Assembly (NCBI RefSeq): GCF_029892605.1
Contig: NZ_JARXWF010000006.1
Span: 124,001 to 188,000 of the forward strand
DNA length: 64,000 bases
Direction: 5' to 3'
Source: Parabacteroides sp. PM6-13
GTDB taxonomy: Bacteria > Bacteroidota > Bacteroidia > Bacteroidales > Tannerellaceae
In this document: piece after piece, positions 18,238 to 26,718 of the stretch
Layout of the letters: each line of letters begins with the position of its first letter
How positions within the stretch are numbered: position 1 is the stretch's first letter
Translations under genes and position numbers: made by a program
The notes under the pieces: model-generated
What the model saw: only the letters and a program-made list of their open reading frames with translations
Told to the model about the DNA's origin: nothing
Databases searched by the model: none

Positions 18238-20151
18238 CTACCAGTCGTCCGTACGGAAAGGAGAAGCAAGCAATCCTTCTTTGTTTTTCAAGTTAGCATC
18301 TTCGGGGTTATCACTCCAGGCGTAACGAACGGCTACCGGATTTTTAATTCCTTTATGACTGACAATGACTTTGTTCCCCCGGATCACAGCGTCTGCCCAA
18401 ACAAATTTCCGGTCTTCCCCTGCGATGGCAAAATGCTTTAAGGCGCCCTTACTTGTGAGGCCGCTCCCTGTTTCCGTGAAGGTGAGGATAATCTTATCGC
18501 CCTCTATCTTCATCTCCTTATACATCGGTCCCGAAGCCACCAATTTTTCTCCATAAACCAATTTACGGGCACCTAAGAACAGGCGGTGAGCCACATCCTT
18601 TTTGTTCAACGGATGAATATCGTTCCACTCACCCACATCGTAGGTAACCGCCATGGCTGTATAAGGCACCTGCAAGGCTGTTTTATACTGCGCTTCACGA
18701 ATGCCTGCCCAGCTACTTTCCGATGGCTCAGGCTGTTTGGGCTGGAAGTTAGGCAACTGCACCAATAAGAAAGGCATCTGTGGCATATCCCACAATTCTC
18801 TCCAGTTGTTAATCAGTGCTGCCAACTGTCCGGCATATTCTTTATGTCGTCCGGCGTTCGACTCACCCTGGTACCAGATAGCCCCTTTCACCTGGTAGTG
18901 ACGGATAGGATGGATCATGCCATTGTAATAACCCGAACCGACATTCCTCAGATCAGGACCGGCACCTGGTCGTCCACCCATGCCTCCCCCGAACTGGGGA
19001 GCATTGCCCAAATCGAGCCCTACCCTGTATTTCCAATCGCCCGTGAGATCAATTTCCACACCATCACCTACAACCTTATAGTTTTTATCTTCCACAAAAC
19101 CGCCGCCCCCTGCATTATCGGTCAGCTTTACAACAATCGTATTCGTGCCCTCATGCAGGATACCGGCCGGAATATCATACTTGCGCGGAGGGTATTGATA
19201 GGTAACATTCCCCACAAAATGGCCATTCACAAAGGTCGAATCGGCATTGACAAGCGTACCCATATAGAGCTTTGCATGTTTCCCATCCATAGAGGCTGGC
19301 ACCTCGATATCTTTTCTAAACCATACCACCCCGCGGGCATTCAGTCCTTTGTCGCGCCAGAGTCCCGGCATAGTCATCGTTGCCCAATCGGAATCATCAA
19401 GGTCTTCCGCCTGCCATTGGCCGGCGCCTTTATCCATCTGTGCATTGCGTGCCTTATCGACAGCCTCTTTGTCGAACAGGTATTGAGGAAATTCTTTCAG
19501 ATGCTCCTGGCTGATCCACCCTTCGATAGGCGTGCCACCAACACTTGAATTCAACATACCAATAGGTACCTGGTATTTTGCATAGGCTTCCTGGGCATAG
19601 AAATAGGCCAGTGCCGACCAGTTCATCACATCGGAGGCGGTTGCCGAATACCATTTTGCACCATCAGGGATATCCTCTTTCAGTTCTTCGATGGTGTTTT
19701 GTGTCGGCACCTTATAATGGCGTATCATGTGATTGTTAGATACATTGATTTCCGGATATTTCTCCACCAGACGAGCCACCGGCGTCTCCTGATTGGACTG
19801 TCCGGAGCAGAGCCACACATCCCCTACCAATACATCGCGGATAATGATTTCGTTTACCTCAAGAATAAAAGGACCTCCCGCTTTCTGAGGAGGAAGCGTT
19901 GCCGACCAGTTGCCCTGCCTATCGGTTACGGCATCATAATAATTGCCTCGGAAACGAACAGTCACCTTTTCGCCGGGATCGGCCCAACCCCAGATGGTCA
20001 GTTCTGTGTCGCGTTGTAACACCATCCGATCACTAATCAGCTTCGGAAGACGTATGGCAGCGGAAAGAGTCTGTGACGCGCATATGGCAATAAAAAAGCA
20101 TAATGCCCATGCGGAATAATTCATCAATGGTTTTCTTACGTGATTTCTCAT
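18238..20151 (-). CDS. Sialate O-acetylesterase (SGNH-type, DUF303)
   Basis: 637 residues with an N-terminal signal (CFFIAICASQTLSA). An N-terminal beta-domain contains IRLPKLISDRMVLQRD and WGWADPGEKV, the standard opening of this family. Catalytic-domain motifs are CSGQSN (nucleophile Ser119), KGAIWYQGESN, and a C-terminal EWNDIHP with the Asp/His pair. A jelly-roll insert (residues ~245-375, WFRKDIEVPASMDG...LVNADSTFVNGHFVGN) splits the catalytic fold, as in known sialate esterases. The enzyme removes O-acetyl groups from sialic acid or from other acetylated glycans. No sialidase or sialic-acid catabolic gene lies nearby, so the acetylated target is open. Single gene with its own terminator. 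Confidence 0.9.
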   Translation of the reverse strand: MRNHVRKPLMNYSAWALCFFIAICASQTLSAAIRLPKLISDRMVLQRDTELTIWGWADPGEKVTVRFRGNYYDAVTDRQGNWSATLPPQKAGGPFILEVNEIIIRDVLVGDVWLCSGQSNQETPVARLVEKYPEINVSNNHMIRHYKVPTQNTIEELKEDIPDGAKWYSATASDVMNWSALAYFYAQEAYAKYQVPIGMLNSSVGGTPIEGWISQEHLKEFPQYLFDKEAVDKARNAQMDKGAGQWQAEDLDDSDWATMTMPGLWRDKGLNARGVVWFRKDIEVPASMDGKHAKLYMGTLVNADSTFVNGHFVGNVTYQYPPRKYDIPAGILHEGTNTIVVKLTDNAGGGGFVEDKNYKVVGDGVEIDLTGDWKYRVGLDLGNAPQFGGGMGGRPGAGPDLRNVGSGYYNGMIHPIRHYQVKGAIWYQGESNAGRHKEYAGQLAALINNWRELWDMPQMPFLLVQLPNFQPKQPEPSESSWAGIREAQYKTALQVPYTAMAVTYDVGEWNDIHPLNKKDVAHRLFLGARKLVYGEKLVASGPMYKEMKIEGDKIILTFTETGSGLTSKGALKHFAIAGEDRKFVWADAVIRGNKVIVSHKGIKNPVAVRYAWSDNPEDANLKNKEGLLASPFRTDDW

Positions 20152-20245
20152 GTTTCTATTTTGTATTAATTACGAAAATCAGGCATACAAATAGGTATGC
20201 GAACCTTATGTTTGCAAAAATACAGAATAAACCCATTAAAAAAAA

Positions 20246-22336
20246 TCACTTTTTCCGAAGCGGCAAATCAAACTGAAAAATACTACCTTCTCCTAAGGCT
20301 GATTCGACACGGATCTCTCCACCAAAAGCATCAATAATCCATTTACAGATCGAAAGCCCCAGCCCTATCCCTTTATGAAAAGCTTCCGCCTTATAGAAAG
20401 GATAGAAAAGCGTCTCCATATCGGCATCCGCTATACCAATGCCCGTATCGGCTACGGTAAAGCGTAAGGTATCATTCCCGACCGTTTCGTAAGCGAGCGT
20501 AATACTGCCTTCGCGGGTGAAGTTAATAGAGTTCTCCACCAGTTGAGAAATAACCTGTTTCAGCATCATTGGATCCGTATATAAAGAGACGGAATGAGGT
20601 AGTTCTTTAAATACCAACTTGACACCGGCGGGCATCTTGGGCAAATACTTCTCCATGATTCTTTTGCAAAACGGCTTGACCTCTATGGTTTTAAAATCAA
20701 ACTCTGCGGTTCCTGCCTCTAACTGCGTATAATAGAGCATCTTATCGACAATACGCAGTAGCTGATCGCTATTCGACCGGATGCAGTCTGTCAGCTCCCG
20801 GTTTTGCTCGGAGTCGGAGGCATCTGCCAAAAAGCACGACAAGCCGACTATGGCATTGAGAGGCGTACGTATCTCATGACTCATATTTTCGATAAAAGCC
20901 GATTTGAGCTTACCCACTTCCCTGGTTCGTAACAATTCGAGCTCCATCTCGCGTTGTTCTGTCACATTTGTCGAATAACACATCACATGGAGTGGAAGGC
21001 CTTCCGAATCATATTTATAGACATGGAAATTAGTCGTAAGCCAGAAATATTGATTATGCACCCATTGACGATAGGTAGCCGAAAACTCGCTTATCTGCCC
21101 CTGCAATAAGGGGAGAACTCCTTCATCAAAGACCCGTTTGGTATCTTCGGGATGAATCCGTTGCAGATGGTTCTTATAGGATTGCCCGATCTTCGGGCGT
21201 TCTTCGGATTTCTCCCCCCAAATAAGGGACTCATCACTCAATGAATAGTCTATAGTGACCTTATCTGCTTTCACATCGTATTCCCAGATAAACGACTTTC
21301 CTGTATCGACAGCCAGTCGCATCTTTTCATAGTGCTCAATGTATTCTTCCGTATTATCATAGACCAATTGCAGGTATCCGAAAACATCTCCATTGGCATC
21401 TTTTAACGGCACATTTTTCCCAACCAGGCTTTTGTATTTCTGTTGTGCGCTTGACTGGAAATAGTGCGAATCACTTATCTGCCCAAAATCATATTTATTC
21501 TCAAAATAGGCATATTCCCCATTTCGTATAAGGGCTTTGACCTCATCGGAAATCGTCGGATTCTCAAACAGGTTTACCCCCAGTACATCTTCACGTGTAG
21601 TCACCAGGATATCAAGGCCGGCAGGATTAATCTCTATCAGATACCCTTTCTCATCGTAAATCTCTATACCTACCGGTATGTTCTCCACCACCATTTGCAG
21701 CAACAGGTCATTGCGTGTCGTCTGCATCGCCAAGATATTGGCCTCTTCTTTGAGTATCTCCTGATCAGCAATATAAGAAAAGCACTTGGCAAAGATATGG
21801 AGTTGCTCTACCTCCTCAGGAGTCCATTCTCTATGTTCGTTGACACTTTCTATGCCCAGAAAGCCATTGATCACGCCGCGGCTATCGGTAGGCACAAACA
21901 AAAGAGAACAAACATTGTTATCCTTGATCATGTTCCGACAGTTTATCGCATCAATAGGAATTCGCTCAATATTGTGCATGACGATATCCTCTTTGGCTCT
22001 TAATTGAGAAAACAACCAGGGCAACTCCTTCTCCGTTAAGTGAAGATGGGTTAAGAATCGTTGGTCAAGAAATTCAATGATTCCTCTGACACCTTCAGCC
22101 GTAGCCTCATATTTGAAAGAGATTTGCGTACCATCCGTATGGATAAGACCCAGGTAGGCACGGTCGACACCAAAACAGGTGAGCAATTCACTCAAAGCAT
22201 CCGTTATAGCAGAATCCTCTTTGGAGTAGAACAATAAATCGAAAACATGGGAATGCCACTCCCAAGCGGTTTTTTCTTCTTTTTCTTTAAAGTACTTGTT
22301 ACTAATCGGGTTATATTTTTTACGATACTCCATCAT
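20246..22336 (-). CDS. Soluble GAF/PAS sensor histidine kinase
   Basis: 696 residues with no signal peptide or transmembrane segment, so cytoplasmic. Residues ~35-195 look like a GAF domain (CSLLFVPTDSRGVINGFLGIESV). Two PAS-like regions follow at ~205-320 and ~325-455 (VENIPVGIEIYDEKGYLIEINP; WEYDVKADKVTIDYSLSDESL). The kinase core has FIENMSHEIRTPLNAIVGLS with the phospho-accepting His487, then an HATPase with ENSINF, DTGIGI and GIGLGLSICK. There is no receiver domain and no response regulator beside it. The nearest regulator, divergent at 22997, already has its own kinase. It would sense an internal small-molecule or redox cue; the signal is unknown. Confidence 0.9.
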   Translation of the reverse strand: MMEYRKKYNPISNKYFKEKEEKTAWEWHSHVFDLLFYSKEDSAITDALSELLTCFGVDRAYLGLIHTDGTQISFKYEATAEGVRGIIEFLDQRFLTHLHLTEKELPWLFSQLRAKEDIVMHNIERIPIDAINCRNMIKDNNVCSLLFVPTDSRGVINGFLGIESVNEHREWTPEEVEQLHIFAKCFSYIADQEILKEEANILAMQTTRNDLLLQMVVENIPVGIEIYDEKGYLIEINPAGLDILVTTREDVLGVNLFENPTISDEVKALIRNGEYAYFENKYDFGQISDSHYFQSSAQQKYKSLVGKNVPLKDANGDVFGYLQLVYDNTEEYIEHYEKMRLAVDTGKSFIWEYDVKADKVTIDYSLSDESLIWGEKSEERPKIGQSYKNHLQRIHPEDTKRVFDEGVLPLLQGQISEFSATYRQWVHNQYFWLTTNFHVYKYDSEGLPLHVMCYSTNVTEQREMELELLRTREVGKLKSAFIENMSHEIRTPLNAIVGLSCFLADASDSEQNRELTDCIRSNSDQLLRIVDKMLYYTQLEAGTAEFDFKTIEVKPFCKRIMEKYLPKMPAGVKLVFKELPHSVSLYTDPMMLKQVISQLVENSINFTREGSITLAYETVGNDTLRFTVADTGIGIADADMETLFYPFYKAEAFHKGIGLGLSICKWIIDAFGGEIRVESALGEGSIFQFDLPLRKK

Positions 22337-22375
22337 ATCAATTTAAAGCGTGTTTTTAGGCATACAATCAATAAA

Positions 22376-22383
22376 CAAATATA
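22376..22383 (-). promoter_or_regulatory. -7 box for the GAF/PAS kinase gene
   Basis: TATATTTG on the minus strand matches TAnnTTTG, 39 nt upstream of the start codon at 22336. Confidence 0.45.
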
Positions 22384-22555
22384 ATCATAATATGTTCGGT
22401 CAGATTATATTTTTGTGAAATTTTTATACTCCCCCCCGATGTATCCCCTCCACAAATGCATATAAACCTTTTTTAACACTTGTTTATGAGTCAACAAATG
22501 ACATATAATAGGCTATTTTTAGCTACAAACCGGGGGTATTCTGCCTAAGGACTTC

Positions 22556-22686
22556 CTAGGGAGTGCCTACGTACTGCCTACGTACTGCCTACGTACTGTC
22601 TACGTACTGCCTACGTACTGTCTACGTACTTTTTATATAGTTAGTACGGAGGCACTACGGAGGCAGTACGGAGGCACCCCCTAGGC
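22556..22686. repeat. 11-bp tandem array with internal dyad (GCCTACGTACT / AGTACGGAGGC)
   Basis: Six head-to-tail 11-mers GCCTACGTACT (two with GTC in place of GCC) fill 22565-22630. After a 12-nt AT-rich spacer, three inverted 11-mers of the form A[GC]TACGGAGGC follow at 22643-22675. The outer flanks CCTAGGGAGTG and ACCCCCTAGGC also pair, so the whole unit can fold into a long hairpin with a recurrent A/G mismatch in each unit. It lies in the 660-bp gap between divergent kinase and response-regulator genes. The rest of that gap holds only the two -7 boxes and AT-rich sequence. Confidence 0.85.
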
Positions 22687-22966
22687 ACTATTAAAACGTA
22701 AGCTAATCACCCTATATACATCCCGATTTATCGGTCTATCCCTGACAAAAAGTGTCTTATTTCGGGGAATTGGTTACTTTTTGATAGCAAAACGCATGCG
22801 TGTTAAACCTATCATTTTACGAAGTATTAACATATGGCCCGTTTTAAGGTCATTTTTCAGCGAAAATATAAGAGAGATTGCAAATTCCTGTCGGAGGTAT
22901 ATAAAAACAAAATAAGTCAAATGCGCGGAATAGTTAGGATTCCAGAATTTTGACAGAATTATTCAT

Positions 22967-22974
22967 TATTTTTG
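22967..22974 (+). promoter_or_regulatory. -7 box for the two-component operon
   Basis: TATTTTTG matches TAnnTTTG and ends 22 nt before the ATG at 22997. A TTTG at 22949-22952 is only 14 nt upstream, closer than usual for a -33 element. Confidence 0.45.
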
Positions 22975-22996
22975 TCAATTAAGAGAATGGCGAGAC

Positions 22997-23677
22997 ATGA
23001 AAATATTGGTTATAGAAGATGAAGACTCCCTGCGGGATGTGATGATACGCTCATTGGAAAAGGAGCGTTATGTGGTGGAATGGGCAGCCAATTACCGGGA
23101 GGCGTTATGGAAGATGAATGATTACAGCTATGACTGCATCGTCCTGGACATTATGCTGCCCGACGGCAGCGGCCTTTCGCTGTTAGAGGAGTTGAAAAAG
23201 ATGAAAAAGAAAGACAGTGTGATCATTGTCTCTGCCAAGGACTCGATCGACGATAAGGTGAGGGGATTAGATCTCGGAGCGGATGATTACCTGACCAAGC
23301 CTTTCCATCTGGCGGAACTGAATGCGCGGATAAAATCCATTATCCGCCGCAAGCAGCAGGATGGCGAGATGAATCTCTCCTACGCCAATATCATTATCTA
23401 TCCCGACCGGCATGCCGTTTTTATCGATGGCGAAGAGCTATTGTTGAACCGGAAGGAGTTCGACCTGCTCTATTATTTTGTAACCAATCCCGAACGATTA
23501 TTGAGCAAAGATGCTTTAGCCGAATCGGTTTGGGGTGATTACATCGATCAGGTAGATAGCTTTGACTTCATCTACAGCCAGGTGAAGAACCTGCGAAAGA
23601 AACTGAAAACCTCGGGAGCAAAGCCGGAAATCAAAGCGGTTTATGGATTCGGGTATAAAATGACATACGAAGAATAA
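22997..23677 (+). CDS. OmpR-family response regulator
   Basis: 226 residues. The receiver domain (1-115) has the acidic pair ED near residues 7-10, the phospho-acceptor Asp51 in VLDIMLPDGSG, and the switch Lys in LTKPF. The C-terminal winged helix (130-226) ends in the OmpR-type KNLRKKLK...IKAVYGFGYKM. It is followed after 6 nt by its histidine kinase. It binds DNA to control envelope or stress genes; the PepSY-like genes just downstream are plausible targets, as in many Bacteroidetes loci, but that is inference. Confidence 0.93.
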   Translation: MKILVIEDEDSLRDVMIRSLEKERYVVEWAANYREALWKMNDYSYDCIVLDIMLPDGSGLSLLEELKKMKKKDSVIIVSAKDSIDDKVRGLDLGADDYLTKPFHLAELNARIKSIIRRKQQDGEMNLSYANIIIYPDRHAVFIDGEELLLNRKEFDLLYYFVTNPERLLSKDALAESVWGDYIDQVDSFDFIYSQVKNLRKKLKTSGAKPEIKAVYGFGYKMTYEE

Positions 23678-23683
23678 CAGGAT

Positions 23684-24952
23684 ATGAAGCTGAGCCAATA
23701 CACGTTACGGAATCTGTTAGTGCCTCTATTAATCATTATGACAGTATGGGCTTTCGGTTTTTACTTCTTTATCATGCATGAGGTGAACGACGAAACCAAT
23801 GATACCCTGTTGAATTACAAGGAGATCATCATCAAACACGTCTTGGAAGACGAAAGCCTGTTGAGAGATAATATCGGCATTATGAACAGCTATTATATCC
23901 GGGAGATACCGGCCGAGCAGGCTGATCTGTCGCGGGATCTATTCTTCGACTCCACAAAATACATCGAAGTGGAACGGGAGCATGAACCGATCCGGGTGCT
24001 CCGCACTCATTTCCTGGCGGCCAACGGGAAGTTTTATGAGTTGCAAATAGAAATATCCACCCTTGAAAAGGAAGACTTGAAAGAGGCTATCGTATGGAGT
24101 ATTATTGCATTATACATCATTCTGCTTGGGGCGATACTGCTGGTTATGCACTTCGTATTCAAGAAAAGCTTCCGTCCGCTCTACGCCATCCTTGGCTGGT
24201 TGCGCGGATATCACCCGGCCAAACCGCAGCCATTGGCCAACGCGACGGATATCGATGAATTTAAGACGCTTAACGAGGCCTTTGTCAAAGCAGCACAACG
24301 GGGAAGCGATATCTACAACCAACAGAAACAGTTTGTCGAATTGGCCTCTCATGAATTGCAAACGCCCTTAGCGGTTAGCATAAATCGCTTGGAGCTCTTA
24401 AGTGAAGATCCTCATTGCACGGAGGAACAGTTGATGGAAATGGCCAGCATTCACCGCACACTGCAAGGGATAGTGAAGATGAATAAAGCGTTGCTTTTAT
24501 TGTCGCGTATCGAAAACGGCCAGTTCCCGGAAACAGAAGAGATTGCCGTTGCGGAGGTGATAGAAAATATGGTAGCCGACTTCAAAGAGATCCATGAAGA
24601 GCGCCGCATCAACGTATTCATCCTGAAAGAAGCCGCACCAACCTTCCACATGAACAGAGACCTGGCGAATACAATGATCTCCAACCTGATCAAGAATGCG
24701 TTTGTCCATAACATACCCGACGGAGAGATCTATATTGAGCTCCTGGCTGACCGGATCATTATCAGCAATACCAGCGAAAGTCCGGAATTGAACAAAGAAC
24801 GCCTATTCCAACGATTTGGCAAACAAACCAACCGCCCCGACTCTACCGGCCTGGGACTGGCACTTGTCAAATCCATTGCCGACCTTTACCACATCAACGT
24901 CTCTTACCATTATAATGGGAAGCATCAGTTCCTGTTGGAAATGAAGAAGTAA
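23684..24952 (+). CDS. Membrane sensor histidine kinase
   Basis: 422 residues. Two transmembrane helices (about 12-32 and 142-164) flank a short periplasmic domain of ~110 residues. The HisKA domain carries FVELASHELQTPLAV with His223, and the HATPase has NLIKNAFVHN and GLGLALVKSI. The Gln in HELQTP replaces the common Arg, as in several Bacteroidetes kinases. It is the partner of the OmpR-type regulator upstream. A long foldback repeat begins at its stop codon. Confidence 0.92.
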   Translation: MKLSQYTLRNLLVPLLIIMTVWAFGFYFFIMHEVNDETNDTLLNYKEIIIKHVLEDESLLRDNIGIMNSYYIREIPAEQADLSRDLFFDSTKYIEVEREHEPIRVLRTHFLAANGKFYELQIEISTLEKEDLKEAIVWSIIALYIILLGAILLVMHFVFKKSFRPLYAILGWLRGYHPAKPQPLANATDIDEFKTLNEAFVKAAQRGSDIYNQQKQFVELASHELQTPLAVSINRLELLSEDPHCTEEQLMEMASIHRTLQGIVKMNKALLLLSRIENGQFPETEEIAVAEVIENMVADFKEIHEERRINVFILKEAAPTFHMNRDLANTMISNLIKNAFVHNIPDGEIYIELLADRIIISNTSESPELNKERLFQRFGKQTNRPDSTGLGLALVKSIADLYHINVSYHYNGKHQFLLEMKK

Positions 24953-25191
24953 GAAGTCATAGAAGCAAGAAGTCAAAGAAGCAAGAAGTTAAGAAGTTAA
25001 AGAAGTAAGAAGTTAAGAAGTCAAGAAGTTAGACAAAATACTTCTACGTCTTTGGCTTCTTGCTTCTTTAACTTCTTTGACTTCTTAACTTCTTTGACTT
25101 CTTAACTTCTTTGACTTCTTAACTTCTTTAACTTCTTTAACTTCTTTGACTTCTTAACTTCTTAACTTCTTAACTTCTTTCCAACTTCTTT
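24944..25191. repeat. Foldback of AAGAAGT[C/T]A units and their inverted copies
   Basis: From the last codons of the kinase, about ten units of AAGAAGTTA/AAGAAGTCA/AAGAAGCA type run to 25031. After a short AT-rich turn, about 17 units of the complementary form (TTAACTTCTT, TTGACTTCTT) run to 25191. Unit size alternates between 7 and 9 bp. The two arms are complementary over most of their length, so the transcript could fold into a very long hairpin between the kinase gene and the first PepSY gene. The arms are unequal: 88 bp against about 150 bp. Confidence 0.9.
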
Positions 25192-25235
25192 CCCAAATCC
25201 CCCCTTTTCTTTGTTGTATCAAAAAAGATACAAAG

Positions 25236-25685
25236 ATGAAAAGAGTCTATCCTTTATGCGTGATTTTGTTGTTGGCGGTGTCGACAAGCCTATGGGCCGA
25301 CAATGACAGAAATGCTGCGACAGCGGAGAATCTGCCGGCCACCAGCCGTGAATTTCTCAATACTCACTTCCGAAACACCCATATATCCTATGTTGAAATA
25401 GATAAATATCTTTTCTGGATATCGGGCTATGAGGTAATCCTGGTCGATGGGACAGAGGTGAATTTTGCCCGCAACGGTGAATGGACAGAGGTAGAGAGAA
25501 AGAAGGAAGCGGTTCCCGCCGTTATCATCCCGAAGAAAATAACAGCCTACATTAAGGAGAACTTCCCCAAACAGATTGTTTTAGCCATTGAAAAAGAATT
25601 CAAAAAATGGGAAATCAAACTGAACAATGGCATAGAACTCTCCTTCAATAAAAAAGAAGAAATAATAGAGGTGGATGCCGATTAA
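25236..25685 (+). CDS. PepSY-like secreted protein (PF11396 type)
   Basis: 149 residues with a signal peptide (LLLAVSTSLWA). The rest matches the Bacteroidetes PepSY_like family, with the pattern LPATSREFLNTHF, EVILVDGTEVNFARNGEW, then PKKITAYIKENFPKQ, GIELSFNKKEEIIEVD. Such proteins are periplasmic, often occur downstream of two-component systems, and are thought to act as inhibitors or signal modulators; the function is not proven. It begins 45 nt past the end of the foldback repeat and is 65 nt upstream of a second PepSY-like gene. Confidence 0.8.
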   Translation: MKRVYPLCVILLLAVSTSLWADNDRNAATAENLPATSREFLNTHFRNTHISYVEIDKYLFWISGYEVILVDGTEVNFARNGEWTEVERKKEAVPAVIIPKKITAYIKENFPKQIVLAIEKEFKKWEIKLNNGIELSFNKKEEIIEVDAD

Positions 25686-25750
25686 GCATTCATCAAAGGA
25701 AAATGAATATAGGAAAAAACAAAGACAACAATTACTAAAAATTAAAAGGT

Positions 25751-26593
25751 ATGAAAGCAAAAGTATGTATGATGGCCTTGTTTGCCATGGGATTAGTCAC
25801 AACAGTTGGCTGCAACGACGACAATTACATTCCGGAAGATGTTTTCGTGCAGGCATTCCGCCAGCAATATCCGGGCGCCTCACGCGTGGAGTGGGAAAAC
25901 AAACACGGATACAAAACAGTAGAGTTTCGTTATGAAGGGAAAGAGTTGGAAGCCTGGTATGATCAATCAGCCAAGTGGCTGTTGACAGAGACCGACCTGC
26001 GATACAGCGATCTGCCGGCAGCCGTTCAGAGTGGATTCAAAGCGACGGAATATGGCGACTGGCGTGTGGATGATGTGGATAAACTGGAGCGGGTCGACAC
26101 GGAAGTAGTCTATGTGTTGGAGGTTGAAAAAAGCAACCAGGAGTATGATCTCTATTTCAGTGAAGAGGGCACTCTGATAAAGGTGACGCAGGAAGAGGGC
26201 GACACCGGGCATCAGCCAATTGCCGTCTCACAAAAGATCATGGATAAGATACGCGAACTGTATCCCAATGCTTCCGGCATATTGGATATTGATCGCGAAG
26301 GGGCTTACCTGGAGATTGAAATCAGAGATGGCAAGACCTACAAGGAGATCTATTTCGACAATGCCGAAGAATGGGTTTTCACTAAATGGGAGATACGCCG
26401 GGCAGATGTGCCACAGGTGGTTATTGATGCCTTAGGCACCTCTAAATACAACGGATATAAGATCGACGATATTGATATTATCCAAAAAACGGATGGCATT
26501 TTCTACCTGTTCGAACTGGAAAAGAGCGACAGGGATTACTATTGCCTGATCAGTGAAGACGGAAAAAGCGTAACAGACGACCCGGGGATTTAA
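25751..26593 (+). CDS. Tandem PepSY-like lipoprotein
   Basis: 280 residues with a lipoprotein signal ending TTVGC (Cys21). Two homologous halves (about 28-145 and 158-275) each carry the same progression: F..QYPGASRVEWE / ...YPNASGILDIDRE, then a beta stretch with EAWYDQSAKWLLTETDL / KEIYFDNAEEWVFTKWEI, a conserved LP..V / VPQVV, and a closing YVLEVEKSNQEYDLYFSEEG / YLFELEKSDRDYYCLISEDG. It is thus a duplication of the PepSY-like fold. Together with the 149-residue neighbour and the upstream kinase it forms a likely sensing module at the periplasmic side. A strong terminator follows. Confidence 0.82.
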   Translation: MKAKVCMMALFAMGLVTTVGCNDDNYIPEDVFVQAFRQQYPGASRVEWENKHGYKTVEFRYEGKELEAWYDQSAKWLLTETDLRYSDLPAAVQSGFKATEYGDWRVDDVDKLERVDTEVVYVLEVEKSNQEYDLYFSEEGTLIKVTQEEGDTGHQPIAVSQKIMDKIRELYPNASGILDIDREGAYLEIEIRDGKTYKEIYFDNAEEWVFTKWEIRRADVPQVVIDALGTSKYNGYKIDDIDIIQKTDGIFYLFELEKSDRDYYCLISEDGKSVTDDPGI

Positions 26594-26615
26594 GCGGTTC
26601 GTATCGTGTGTGGTG

Positions 26616-26649
26616 ACTCCGTATGGCAACCTGCCGTACGGAGTTTTTT
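26616..26649 (+). terminator. Terminator after the PepSY-like genes
   Basis: ACTCCGTATGGCA pairs with TGCCGTACGGAGT (one G-U) around a 3-nt loop and is followed by TTTTT. Confidence 0.85.
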
Positions 26650-26693
26650 ATTGTTTCCATCCGAGAGATAACCTTTTTGTGCAGAATAATGCA

Positions 26694-26701
26694 TAGTTTT
26701 G
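26694..26701 (+). promoter_or_regulatory. -7 box for the HExxH/beta-barrel gene
   Basis: TAGTTTTG matches TAnnTTTG and ends 17 nt before the ATG at 26719, so the leader would be very short. A TTTG at 26676-26679 lies 14 nt upstream of the box. Confidence 0.45.
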
Positions 26702-26718
26702 CATATTAGCTGAAAATT

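Noticed and set aside
22565-22675. CRISPR array
   Set aside because: Units are contiguous without unique spacers, include inverted copies, and no cas gene is present.
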